Origin: Paralichthys olivaceus
Taxonomy: Eukaryota; Chordata; Actinopteri; Pleuronectiformes; Paralichthyidae
Assembly: GCF_024713975.1 (NCBI RefSeq)
Contig: NC_091095.1
Span: 6,355,001 to 6,419,000 of the forward strand
Direction of reading: 5' to 3'
Length of the DNA: 64,000 nucleotides
Position numbers and translations under genes: made by a program. Shown here in pieces: positions 36,601 through 47,327 of this stretch (positions are counted from its first letter, which is position 1; each line of letters opens with the position of its first letter). The notes beneath the pieces are model-generated. The model saw nothing but the letters and a program-made list of their open reading frames with translations. It did not search any database and was not told where the DNA came from.

Positions 36601-39600
36601 TTTATAAATCATGGGTATCATAAGAGCCTTTTCTATCCCCTTCTCCACGGGTGAAAAAACCCACTAACATCTGACTTTTGTCCACAATGGGAATGGACAC
36701 AATCTGCATTCACTCCCAGGTCAAATGACTGCGGTAGACACAGGTTATTATGTGACTCCAGCTCCGAGGATGAAATGTGATGGAAATGTTACACACAGAG
36801 TCAATGAGTTAACTTGGCCAGACAGTGAGGTGAAAGAGCTCCTTAGTTGTCTGTCAGATTGTGACACTGAACATGACTCACCGGGGACAAAAGACAGAAA
36901 GGTAAACTCTGTTCCTTCAAATGGGAAAAGAGTCAATTGCCTTTCTTTTCTTTAGCAGTTTTAGTCTCATTTAAAAAACCTGCATATACCTGCTACATTT
37001 TGGTGTAAAACAACTTTTACATCTACCTTCTTTGCTCCAGACGTTTCATTTTGTTCAGAGCCAGAATACTAGGTGTGAAAGGTTCCTCAGATAAGTGACA
37101 AAATCTGACTCTGAGTCCGACTGACCAATGGTTCGGTTCAATTGCGGCGTAAAAACCTTTATTTGGATAGTTCAGACTTTTGGGCCAATTGCAAGTGGTT
37201 GAGATGACATTAAACAATACAAGAAGAAAAATAAACCTGGGTCTGGACTTTGAGGTGCAAAAAACTCTACATCTAATTATATTGATACTTCAATCTCCAT
37301 CTTCAAAAAACTAAAAGTGCATTGCTTACCAATAGTGTAAACAGCATCATCATCAATGGAAGACAATTACTTCTAACAAATCACTTCAGCAGCTTCATCA
37401 CATGAAACAGTAGAAATATACATCATCTGGGAAACAGATTTAATTCAAGGAGCATAAATCTCTTATGATAACTGGCTCTAAAACTCAATGACAACAACCA
37501 TGTTAGTATCACACAAGGCAGAAAATGGAAACTTGGTGAACCGCTGCTGCCTGCAGTGAGCGAGCTGTGCTGCGAGCTGTGGTGTCAAAGCCAGGAAAGT
37601 ATTGGAGAGCTTTGAAAACATGCTTTTGAAGCCACCTGCAGAACTAAAGAAGGTGTGACACTGATAAAGGTGCAGAAGGAGAGAGTCACAAGAGAAATGA
37701 GGTTTGTAGCCACAGAGGCAACGGAGCGAACAATGTTGCCTCTCCAGCTGTGATCTTAAACACCAGAGTGCATGTATGAGCATATGTATGAGTTCACCAT
37801 GAGAGGGACATGAGAGGCCAAGGAAGGCAGAGGGCAGAGAGGGAGAGAGAGGGGGAGAGAGGAGGAGATGAGGAGACACGATGATGGGGGAGTGACTGGA
37901 GTAAGACATCAAAGGGTCCAGCTGTCACAAGTGCAAATTTTCTCCCTCTATAGAGAACGAGCGAGAAGCAATTCAAGATGAAAAACAAGTACACAGGCAC
38001 ACTAGTGATCTGGAAAAACTACACAGTGCATTTCATACATGTTTCTGTGAAACTTGGTGAAGGATGAGAATAAACTTTGGTCTGGTTTTGGACTAAGAGG
38101 CAGATCTGGGCTTTTCTTTTACAATTTCTCATAGAATAATGAAAAAGAATAAATCTGACTAATTTAGGGGACTGATATGAACATGTGGAATTTGCTGCAG
38201 CTTGATACAATTTAAGGGGACTGTTGTGCATCTGCCATTAAGGAGTTTATGTTTCAGTCTATTTTTGATCATTTGCCAGCAGGATTATACAAAAAGCACT
38301 CAACCGATATCCATAACATTTTGTGGAGGGGTGGGTCATGATCCAGGGAAGAACCCATTCAATTTTGGTGCAGATCCAGGATTCATTTCCTGGATCTTGA
38401 TGAAAAAGCGGACGTGTTGACTGACCAGTCTGTGCAAGTTGGTGCAGAACTGTTGGGCCTGGGCGGCTCAGAGTGCTCTAGTGCCATTTTCGTACATTTA
38501 TATGTTTTAATATCAACATCGGAACAAATTATATCACAGTTGTGACCCACTGATTCAGCCACTGAACCCACCTACGTATCCTCAGTCTCATTCAACCGAC
38601 CCCAAGGACAGGAGGACAAGTACAAAGGGAACAAGACGTCAAGTGAAATGTTAAGCCTGACACCAGGGTCACAGAAGAAAAGAAAACAAGACACTTACCG
38701 GGCTACGTCTCTGTGACCAGCAAAAAGGAAGAGAGAAGAGACACCTGGTCAGAAAGTGACAAATCAGTAAAGCAGACATCACACTGAATGGTTGGTCACA
38801 TTTGAGGATATATTATGCTCATCTGTTTTAGACTGTGTGACAGAGAGCCTTGTTCAGGTTAGGGATTTTTGAATATATGTATAAATGCAAATAGCTCAAT
38901 AAGCAAGTGGGTATTTGCAGGAGTGCTCCAATCCACCCCCCATTGTTTTATCTTCAACCACCTCCACCATCATGTTTTCATTTGATCCTTCCTGTGGTAA
39001 AAGCTGCTATTTTTTTGGTCATTCGAGTTTCCCTTCATCTTCTCCTGTGAGCCTCCCATCTGTTGGTCTCTGTAATTTCTGCTGCAATCTCCCCCATCTG
39101 CCTGCGTCAGGTCCACATCGCATCCCACCCCGTCTCCCTCCTTCCCCCTCACTCTTGCGCTTGTTCTAGTTGTGCAGCGGGCCGCGAGTGATTAGAGTGA
39201 TGCAACGCAAAGGGGGGGCGGGGCACATGCTGCTGGAGAGGATTCACTTCATTGGATGCGGTAGTTCAGGATACAGAGCGACGTTGTTAGTCGTGACCAT
39301 TCAGTGTCTCCCTGCTGTATGTAAACAGGAAATGAAACAGGAAGTGTTCAGAATCACTTGCTGTGCCCTTCTAGCCTCTTGAGTTGATCTTTAACATGAT
39401 AAAAATGTTGTCTACAGATGTGCTGATGTTGTTGGATCACTCAAGTCATATTTTTGAAACAATATGACATAAAAGAATCAGACAAGCAGAGTTTTTTGTT
39501 TCTTTTCTGAAATTAAATGTTGCATCTCTACTTTTAGTGCCAGAAGAATTGTGTGTGTCGGGCAGACTCCACCGTGGCAGATACTTTCAGAAATTAAGAA

Positions 39601-42600
39601 TTTATCATAATTAAGTCCTATATTCAAATTGCTGGTAGACAATAATATAACGGAGGAATAACATGTGATGCAAGATGTCTTTTTTAGTTCTAACATTTTA
39701 ACTCCATCTCTGACCTTTCACTTGCTTCCTCTGTCACTTGCTTCTGGCAGTCTTGATAATTTGGTCTAAGAACTGAAACCTCGAGACTCCAGAACCAATT
39801 AAAATCAGATTAAGGACGTCTCAGTCAACGGAAAAAACTCTTGGCCTCCGAGCACAAGCTTTCATGTGCCATAAAAATGCTGAGCACACACATATATGCA
39901 TCTTACATGTATGTAACACACACACACACACCATATAATAGTGAACATTTGCCCAATAGATCTTGGACCAATAATCAAACCAACGGTTAATATCTTCCTT
40001 CATATGGAGTGAGCATATTTGCAGCAACAGAGAGCAGATTTTAAAAGCCAACTATGAGGGATGAAAGAAAAGAAGAGTCGAGAAACACAACAACATGCAA
40101 AGCAGAGGCTTACCGGACTCCTCTACAGAGGTTAACATCATCGTTAGAGGCAGCAGGGAATGAGAGATGGCAAATAAAAGAAGACATGGGTGGAGCAGTT
40201 GGACGATAAGTATATTAACACTGAAAAGCAAATCATCTGTGTGCAATAGGGGTGGGTTGCTCATGATATGATTCAAAACGTGATACATGACCCGATTCTG
40301 GGATATATTGCAACTAAGGCAATCATATAACGATACATCACAATATCTGTCTAACTGAAGAGGAATACAAATAATATAGCTGACCTGCAGGATTTGTGTA
40401 TTTATCCCCTGCAATTTGTTGTCCCTTTTATCTTAGTGCATATAAAACAACCAGTGTTCCCCTGATATTCCTCCAACACATGTACGCTACTATTATCAGC
40501 ATGAGAAGAGCCTCACACCTGATCTATGAGGCGACTGCACAGAGTCTAGACTGAATTATTAAGGATTGAAGCTCAAATGACCACAGGCGATCTTACTGTG
40601 CAGCCGACCGACACACAGGTTCATTGTGCCCACTTTCCTACCTGAATTATTCAGGTCGGACACTCAGGCTAACTGTCATCACTGGAGAACATAGGCATTA
40701 TGGGTAGGGGTTAGAATAAAGGCAGGGGAGGACCAACCCTGTGTCGGGGCCCCACTGCTGATTACAAGTTGTCTAAAGGGGGATGAGTGCTGGAATTCAG
40801 ACTCATCAGCTGAGATGCATCACTTTAAAACAAAACCTTCACACCTCGCTATGTGGCAGCATCACTGTCATGAGATGTGTCTGTTGTGTTGGGACATCTG
40901 CCCTGTGTTAAGCGATACTGGACTGAATGGGAGAACACTGAGGTCACTGACGCCACCGACTGGCAAACAACACAAACTAACGGAGGCTGTCAGTCAGAGT
41001 TGGGGGTGCTAAGAGAAAGTTGCAGAACAAATCCAGAGCAGCAGCGCAATGTTTGTGAAAGACAGAAGCTCAATACATGCAAGCACACACATCATGCATA
41101 TCTCATTGAACAAAAATCATCAGTATGTTCGACATGTTGGAAAAGAAATTGCATATCAAAGACAACATCTGGACAACACATGCACGGCCACCTCTGTGCA
41201 CGTAATAATATGGACTCCTACAAATTAAAAGGCAAAGATGAAGACAAGGAGAAGTGATCTGTACAAGCACATTAAGCTCTTTGTGAATGAAACCCAGCAG
41301 CGGGGGGGCAGTGACGTCAGAGCTACTCACCAGAGGAGATGGGGACAGAGCTATGTTTCCTATGGAGGCTTTGAGCTCGTCCACCGAGGGCGCCGTTGTG
41401 ACTTGCACGGCCCGCAGTGGCTTGATCTTGATTTTGAATCTTTTCCTGTGGTCCTCCTCTCCTTCCGACTCGTCAGAGGAGAAGAAGTGGGCCTTCTTTG
41501 TGGTAGGTGCAAGCACAGTGTCAAGGAAAATGAACAGTTCCCTTCACACAACATGTCATGATCAAAAAGCCAAAAACATGTTTTGTGAGGCTACCTTTAA
41601 CCGCCCAAATCTAATCAGTTCATCCGTGAACATTTGTGCCAAACTTGAAAGGATTCTCTCGAGGCGTTCTTAAAATAACGTGTTCACGAGGAAAAATAGG
41701 GTTTAGTGAGAACTCCAAATTCTAACCAGCTCAACCTTCAGTCCAAATGTTTGTGTCAAATGTAATGAAATCCCCTGCATGTACTATATGTGTTTCTGAT
41801 ATATGCAATCATATAAATATGAGGTCACTGTAACCTTGACGTTTGACCATGGGCAAATACCTCCATCACCAGTGTGAGCTACATAATAATTATAGATATG
41901 GTACAGGGACCTGCAAATGAGATTAAGTGTTGAACATGCTGAGAGGAGGAGAACTGCAAAGTGAGCATATCACTTCCATGACAAACAGTTGAAAAGCAGA
42001 AAACCGAGCATCAACTCTGCTCAGCACAACCTGCAACTTCATATTTACGTCTAGTGCGTCAGTGACTCATTCGTCTGTGACACTGTTATATTCCCCGCCT
42101 TCGTGACTTTATTTAGACCGTTTTTAATTGCTCTTTGTGAAGCAGTTGACGCACTTTATCATCATTGTACGTCAAGGACTGTGTTTTTTTTCCTCTGTGG
42201 ACATAAAACAAAATGAGGATTTGATTTTTAAGACTTGGCAGGCGCATCAGAATTTGAGAGGGGAGGTAAATTTCCCAGTAAGGAAAACAAACTGATCTCT
42301 TATCAGTGTGCAAATATTTGACACATCTTGTACTAACAATGAAGCAAGCTGTTTTTAACTAAACCAAAAGTGATTCAGCAGAAAAAAAATTTAGAAATTA
42401 ATTCAGTCAAATCAAGTAACGCTTAGGATATCTCCCTCTTCAGACTCCTCATCGGGTCTGATGCTGTAGCCCTCATCGTCCACCTCGGGAGAGTTCTGAA
42501 ACAAACAGTAAGTCAATGCAAACCTGATTAAACGTCATGTTGTCTGTGTTAACAACAGCAGCTTCTCAGAGAACTGCAGGTTAACTGAGCTACAGTGGAA

Positions 42601-44812
42601 GTTTGTCTCACTGCTTAATGAAACCTGACCTATTACATATTGACAAAATCAAAAAACCTAACCCACAATGTAAACAGTAAACTGGAGCAAATGACAGTAG
42701 TTGAATCCCTAAATTTGATTTTAAAAAGGTAACAAGTCCACTCACATATCTGTCCCAGTCGATGTCTCCATAGAAGCCGTTCTGAGACCCGTTGGTTTTC
42801 TTCTGAGACTGAGGAGAGATGCAATATGAATAATAAACCCATCAGACGCTGGAGTCACAGTATATTCTGCACTGCTATGAATCAACAGGGTGTGTTTCTA
42901 TGTTTACTACTGTACATTGGAGCTATGGGGAAACTATAAACTAAAAATGTCTCAGATACTGCCAGAAACGTGGCGTTATCTCTATGCATTATCTCTATGT
43001 ATGTATGTCTAAATTGAGCCAAGTCACACAACAATGATAGTAACCATCACTTCCATACAATGTTAGTGGCATACAGCTGTTAAAATACGTTATATAAGCT
43101 GTATCAGAGATCAAAGCCAAGGTATCCGAATCAGGAATTGAAATTGGTCTTGGAACATTTTTAATTAAAGGCAACTTGTTCTCCATTTGTTCCTTTTTCT
43201 CACAACTTCTTAAGTCATGAGATCAAATATCAATTCTTAATGTTAGATAGTGTAGGGGGGACAGAAATTAATGACGCGGTACCAGTCGACCCCGGGGACT
43301 TCACTATCCTCTTGCCAATCTGGTTAACCCCAAATTAGATTTATGAAACTCTACATCATCCACTGATGATGATGATTTTGACTCCTGCTATTATCCTGCA
43401 GGCTGCAAAAAGTGCCAAATAATAATAATAATAATAATATACGAGAGCTAGGTCTGTGCTACATGTCACTGTGGAATATCCTGTCGTCTTTTTTGTTGTT
43501 TCAGCCCTCGCTCCCTCCTCACAGAGCCTGCTATAAAACAGTAGCTGAAACAGCAACACTGGCGGCTGACTAATGAGTTGAAAAAGGTACCATGTCATCT
43601 CTAACACATCTAAGCTCTACACACAACACTACCCTATTACTAGTCTGTAGGACTCAAGCTGAGCTCAGTACCGATTCAACCTCTTGGGGTTCCTGTCAAG
43701 TAAAAAGAGAAAACAAATAATGCACCTCATGATCACCAGTCCCAATTTCCTCCAGTAGTACACACACAAGAACACAGAAGTTACAGATGGTTGATATGTA
43801 TATAAATATTTTCTTTTACTTACACCCCCTTCTCTGTCTGGGGACCCCCTGTGAGACAGAAAAAGAACCCAAGTCATATCTCCTCATAGGTCCCTAAAGT
43901 TGTCATTGACACATGAGAGTGGTGGAAAATACACAATGAATTGAAAGATGCCAGTCAATGCTGTGGATAACGTGAGCTTTAAGAGAGCGGTGAAGACTTT
44001 AGACGTTTCATGAATCTTTATTATTCCTGAGGAGCAGTCAGTCGTACAGCCAGTGGTGGCCACATACGGTCAAACCACATAATAACAATAACTACTTCAA
44101 GCTTAGTTATATAAAAGGCCGATGGAGGCAAGGAGAAGGCTTTTTATGCCTATCAGTTCTGCTTCTTGTTTCTGCTGCCAGACAGAAGCGAAAAAAACTT
44201 ACGATACAGGAGGTGGCAGACATCTTGTTTTTGAAGGTAAATGACCCATAGAAACTCAGTAAGATCTGATTTGATACAACAAAGAATAAAACATGGTGAA
44301 ATTTGCCAGTGTCTGCAATTCAATAAGTTCATAGGCTAATTTGAGTCTATATTTTCTTGACAAAACATTTCCAAAAGCGGTGAAAGAGAATGTGGATCGT
44401 GATTGGTCGAAGTTTTGATACGACAGAACAAAGGACAAAACACTGTTGTTCATAACTGTTCTAATCTCTGACTGTGAAGTTAAAGGAAGCGGCTGTTGAA
44501 GCTCTTTTGGACAGATACCTAACTAAATTCCATCCGGTAATTGTTCTCATTCATTTTTCATCCTTTCGTTCTGCTGTAATGTCCTGCACGTCCTGCTCCC
44601 GGCCTGTATATTAATTTCTTTTTGTTGTGAAATAACTAATTCGGCTCTCTGCTCCACTGCACAGCAATACTGGAAATACTTTCAGCAGTGAGACGATTAA
44701 TATGCTCTGTGTTTGGATCAAACATCAGAGAGGAGGAAGGGGACTTACGTGGAGTCATTGTCCTTCTCTTTCTTCCGTATCCCGAAGGCCTTCCTGGTAC
44801 GTTTTTTCAATC
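22462..44812 (-). CDS. sgip1: SGIP1, endocytic adaptor with mu-homology domain (5' end outside window)
   Basis: SGIP1 is a brain-enriched clathrin adaptor acting with AP-2, Eps15 and endophilin. Exons in order are 44812-44749, 43848-43824, 43692-43672, 42808-42746, 42495-42432, 41506-41331, 40122-40114, 38710-38699, 36302-36281, 36182-36098, 34442-34357, 32762-32682, 32209-32135, 31976-31179, 30953-30832, 30651-30498, 29909-29850 (cassette), 27741-27682, 26678-26567, 25985-25830, 24758-24623, 24386-24184, 24086-24022, 23088-22924 and 22484-22462. The sum is 2837 nt and stays in frame: 944 residues. The N-terminal membrane-binding part shows [28 protein letters not shown] and [13 protein letters not shown] and [17 protein letters not shown] follow, then the proline-rich region. 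The last ~306 residues are the mu-homology domain ([57 protein letters not shown], ending KYLADN). The first exon begins at phase 1, so an initiator exon (expected Met-Glu-Gly) lies beyond 64 kb. Human SGIP1 is about 828 aa. Confidence 0.93.
23620..23644. repeat. TA microsatellite
   Basis: TA dinucleotide tract of about 25 bp in a sgip1 intron near the 3' end. Confidence 0.9.
26110..26345 (+). repeat. Dispersed teleost repeat, family 1
   Basis: GAAGAACCCATTCCATTTTA, then GTGTGGATCC, TTTAACATTACGATATTTCG, then CACATTTAGCGGACTGATAT and GGGCCTTGGTGG. This is one of the most complete copies in the window. It lies in a sgip1 intron. Confidence 0.7.
27567..27654. repeat. GT microsatellite and GTGTGTACATGTGC repeats
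   Basis: A GT tract (about 34 bp) is followed by two or three copies of a GTGTGTACATGTGC-type unit, just upstream in the plus direction of the sgip1 WFDRGK exon at 27682. Confidence 0.9.
28705..28717. repeat. Poly-G tract
   Basis: Thirteen consecutive G bases in an intron, a quadruplex-prone and assembly-error-prone run. Confidence 0.85.
29388..29440. repeat. GA-rich microsatellite
   Basis: A purine-only GAGA/GACAGA tract in a sgip1 intron. Confidence 0.8.
29850..29909 (-). CDS. sgip1: sgip1 candidate cassette exon (20 codons)
   Basis: This encodes [20 protein letters not shown] between a TCAG acceptor and a GTATAG donor. It is 60 nt and phase 1 to phase 1, so it can be included or skipped without changing the frame. 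It sits between the [13 protein letters not shown] exon and the WFDRGK exon. In the human protein I recall, TPTVENEQPSLVWF is continuous, so this exon is extra or alternative here. Confidence 0.6.
31179..31976 (-). CDS. sgip1: sgip1 large proline-rich exon
   Basis: A single 798-nt exon encodes visible residues 261-526. It opens [20 protein letters not shown], containing the conserved LDNLFGP motif, then DTWVCFSEE. At least five imperfect repeats of the form (A/V)PPLP-x-SPPPP then follow, a low-complexity Pro/Ala/Ser stretch comes after them, and the conserved end is [19 protein letters not shown]. Proline-rich motifs of SGIP1 bind SH3 domains of endophilin (SH3GL3) and intersectin. The region is clearly longer than in human. 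The long opposite-strand ORF here is a base-composition shadow. Confidence 0.9.
33515..33620 (-). repeat. Dispersed teleost repeat, family 1 (reverse)
   Basis: AGAAAGTGAAAAAGAATCCC, TGGATCTGCCCTTTTATCTG and GATCTACTCCAAAACTT are the reverse complement of the central block of the family. Confidence 0.5.
34960..35085 (+). mobile_element. LINE 3'-tail-like fragment
   Basis: GCCCGTCTTGACCAGGACTC, CCTGGCAGAAGAGATATTGT, ATCTCAATGTGACGTTCCTG and GTTAAATAAAGCATTAAATT resemble the 3' end of an abundant teleost non-LTR element. No coding part is present. Confidence 0.5.
35461..35709. mobile_element. Fold-back MITE-like inverted repeat
   Basis: Left arm 35461-35560 starts CTTTATTACATAAGTTCAGT. Right arm 35614-35709 is its imperfect reverse complement, ending ACTGAACTTATGTAATAAAA. 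The arms are about 95 bp and the loop about 50 bp, giving a whole element of about 250 bp with no ORF. No clean target-site duplication was found. Confidence 0.65.
38235..38490 (+). repeat. Dispersed teleost repeat, family 1
   Basis: CAGGATTATACAAAAAGCAC, TTTTGTGGAGGGGTGGGTCA, GAACCCATTCAATTTTGGTG, CAGATCCAGGATT, CTGGATCTTGATGAAAAAGC, ending GTTGGGCCTGGGCGG and GAGTGCTCTAGTGCCATTTT. A second partial copy precedes it at about 38096-38225. Confidence 0.7.
38699..38710 (-). CDS. sgip1: sgip1 12-nt microexon (Arg-Arg-Ser-Pro)
   Basis: AGACGTAGCCCG is flanked by TTTTTGCTGGTCACAG and GTAAGT. It is phase 0 on both sides and codes RRSP, which matches the human SGIP1 peptide before the GAIKRN segment. 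A UGC lies about 11 nt before the exon, as in neural microexons controlled by SRRM4. Confidence 0.7.
40114..40122 (-). CDS. sgip1: sgip1 candidate 9-nt microexon (Arg-Ser-Pro)
   Basis: AGGAGTCCG is flanked by ACCTCTGTAG and GTAAGC. It is phase 0 on both sides. It falls between the exon ending SPSPL and the 12-nt exon coding RRSP. Human SGIP1 has RKSPRRSP at this place, so two adjacent micro-exons fit. It is short enough to be coincidental; the strong donor and the position are the support. Confidence 0.55.
41507..42431 (-). other. sgip1: Probable U12-type AT-AC intron of sgip1
   Basis: After GAG GGA G the intron opens ATATCCTAA (42431 downward), near the minor-spliceosome consensus ATATCCTT. 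It closes with TTTTCCTTGAC (branch A at 41521), then 14 nt ending GCAC at 41507. The joined codon is Gly-Ala-Thr-Thr-Lys, in frame with the conserved HFFSSDESE stretch. No GT-AG pair fits as well: the only nearby GT gives a poor donor (AGC|GTTACT). Confidence 0.7.
41588..41880 (+). repeat. Dispersed teleost repeat, family 3
   Basis: AAATCTAATCAGTTCATCCG, TTTGTGCCAAACTTGAAAGG, TCTCGAGGCGTTCTTAAAAT and GTGTTCACGAGGAAAAATAG, then a second partial unit ending GTCACTGTAACCTTGACGTT and TGACCATGGGCAAATACCTC. It lies inside the AT-AC intron of sgip1. Confidence 0.6.
43418..43440. repeat. AAT trinucleotide repeat
   Basis: About seven AAT/ATA units in a sgip1 intron, 230 bp below the EPQEVES exon. Confidence 0.8.
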
Positions 44813-45199
44813 CTGAGGAGAAGGAAGAGAAAAAAGGGTGAACACTCGTATGAAGAGACACCAAAGCCACCAGTTAAAGACATGACTGCGGGTGGCTAAA
44901 AAGGTCAGTTGTGGTCATCTATCAGCCAGCAGATTAAAGGTGAGGTTTTTATGTATTATTGAGCGACTGGATGAGTGAGGTGTGACAGTGTGAAGGTAAA
45001 CACTTTATTTCAAAACTAAAAATGTGTTCACGGTCGTCGCAGGCGGACAGTCAGCCTCAAGGCCTCTTTTTGAAAATGGAAAATTCATTAGGACTGCAAA
45101 AATCAATGCACCAAGAATTTAACAGGAACAGCTGAGACGGCCATGCAGCACAGAGGAACCTGCTGTCAATCACACAGCTAATTATATACAAAACAAACT

Positions 45200-45335
45200 C
45201 ATACGACCCCAAGTTTGAATCCTCAGCCTCACTTGGAAAAACTCAAAGAGGGAGACTCCCTCCACATCTACCAGCCAGTGTGTCCCTGACCGAGGCATCA
45301 GATATCCCACTGCTCTAATGAAGCAGCTCAATGGC
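45200..45335 (+). mobile_element. Degenerate tRNA-derived SINE candidate
   Basis: AAGTTTGAATCCTC resembles a Pol III B box. It is followed by GTGTGTCCCTGACCGAGGCA and TCCCACTGCTCTAATGAAGC, resembling teleost SINE bodies. The A box is not clear. Confidence 0.4.
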
Positions 45336-46316
45336 CAACAATACAAATGGAGGTTGTTCAGGCAACAAGTGCAAAAGTTTAGCATCAAGAAACTTTCAGT
45401 ATGTTTTTGACAGAAAAAGGTCTTGGATGCAGACTCTGGACCTTCAAACAGACCCTTGAGTCCTGTATGTCCGACTTCAGCTGGAGGACAAAAGGAGAGA
45501 TACTGTTCACACAATGTGCCTGATTTTTCCCCATCAAGATCCTCAAGAGGAATTATTTCCTGGGAAAACTGTGAAAATCTAGAAAAACGCCCTAAAAGAG
45601 TCCCGGTTCTGCCCGTTTAATCTGATCTGCGGCAACATTTTATGGGTTCTCCCTTGGGTCATGCTCGACCCCTCCTCAAATCGCTTGAGTAAATTTTGCA
45701 GTTTTTCTGCACAAACAAATACAGGCAGACAAAAACATAACCCCCTTCTTTGAGGTAATAAAGCTGGAGTTCAGCTGGAGGACAAAATAAAATCTCTCCA
45801 CACAATTAATATCACAAGCTCCAAAAATCGTGAACATTTTCAGATTTTGTTTTCTCCGACAACAGACCAAAACCACAAAAGTGTTACATTTAATATTGCA
45901 GAAGACAAATGAATCAAGAGAACATTCACAGAGAGACAGATTCTTTTATTGTCCCTTGAGGAAATTGGTTAGTTTTTTCACTATGACACCTATTTCACTC
46001 ATATAACTAAAATAATAATTTTTACTATTTTTAGATTTGATACCATCTTTTACATCCAGTTGATTTGTTTCCGAAAATATTGTAAAATTGCACCGAACAC
46101 CCCGATCTGAAAACTTCCAGTCTCGTTCTTACCCCAGATGAAAGCCCAGTTGTCTCCCTCCATTCTTCCCTGATAAACCCTCGATTCTCATTCTTCCTCC
46201 AGCTCGTCTGGTTGTGAACTCATCCCATCATCTCACGACTCAACCTATCTTATCTCCTACTCGTGCTACAGATACACACTAAGGCTCAGAGCGGTAACCT
46301 GATGCTGCCTCTCACC

Positions 46317-46435
<119 letters not shown>

Positions 46436-47084
46436 GGTCCTGTTGATCTGCCTTTGTTACTCAAATTCAACACCTCTGACTCCTCTCATGAATTAAAGAC
46501 AAATGTCATCATCATAGAAAATCTATACAAGTGTGACAAAATACTTGTGTCACTTTTAGCTTATTAAGCAAATGCAATACTAAATTCCTGCTTTTCCTCT
46601 AAATTCCTTGGTTTTAATTTCTTAACTCTCCGCATCACGGTCGCTGCAACCGAAATAGGAAATTGATCCAAAAAGAGCTGCTGGCTAATGTGGCCATGAA
46701 GCGTCTCACCCAGAGATACCCTCTCATTGATCCTGCAAACGTGTCTGGCCTTGCTTCCATATATGAACAGGAGCTGTCACAGCTCTGATAAATTCCCCAC
46801 TGTGGGCACAAGCTCAAATTCAAAGGCTCGTCCTATTTACACACAGAGTTAATTCTAAGAGCATATGCAGGGACACGCATTCAAGCTCAAGACACAGAAC
46901 TTGATTGATGTTCGTGGACATTAAGGTGGTGAAGATGCAGAAAACACACATTTCAGTAAAAGCTACAAAAGTGAAAAAGACGTGTGACATTCAAAACAGA
47001 AAACGTTTTCTTTCTCTAACATGAAGATTTTGTGGAAAGAAAAAATCTTGACAGCCAAATTCTTTTTTATCTATGTTCCCATCA

Positions 47085-47327
47085 GAGACTTTATATCAAC
47101 ATGGATGACATGACTGCTCCCATAATTGAAGCTAAAGTGTCTTGATCGCCACCTGGGGGTTGGCTGCAGTATAAGCCATAAATCCCAACTCCTCCATGTA
47201 AGTGGATGGAACATGGACCAAACCAAAGGTCAAATTACACATTAAATCATCTTCTGACCACAGCGATGAAGGGTCTGGGTACAAGAACAGTGTGGTGTGT
47301 CCATAACTTATATATATATATATATAT
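47085..47327 (+). repeat. Dispersed teleost repeat, family 2
   Basis: Blocks include GCTAAAGTGTCTTGATCGCC, ACCTGGGGGTTGGCTGCAGT, TCTGACCACAGCGATGAAGG and GTCCATAACTTATATATATA. The first half recurs at 55490-55640. This is a common short teleost repeat; its class was not determined. Confidence 0.65.

Noticed and set aside
42410-42432. GT donor at AGC|GTTACT as an alternative to the AT-AC intron
   Set aside because: It keeps the frame with an acceptor at CAAAG|AAG, but the donor is poor and the acceptor has no pyrimidine tract. The U12 donor and branch both fit well. Kept as the main alternative.
45182-45514. 110-residue minus-strand ORF
   Set aside because: It overlaps a SINE-like remnant and shows no family resemblance.
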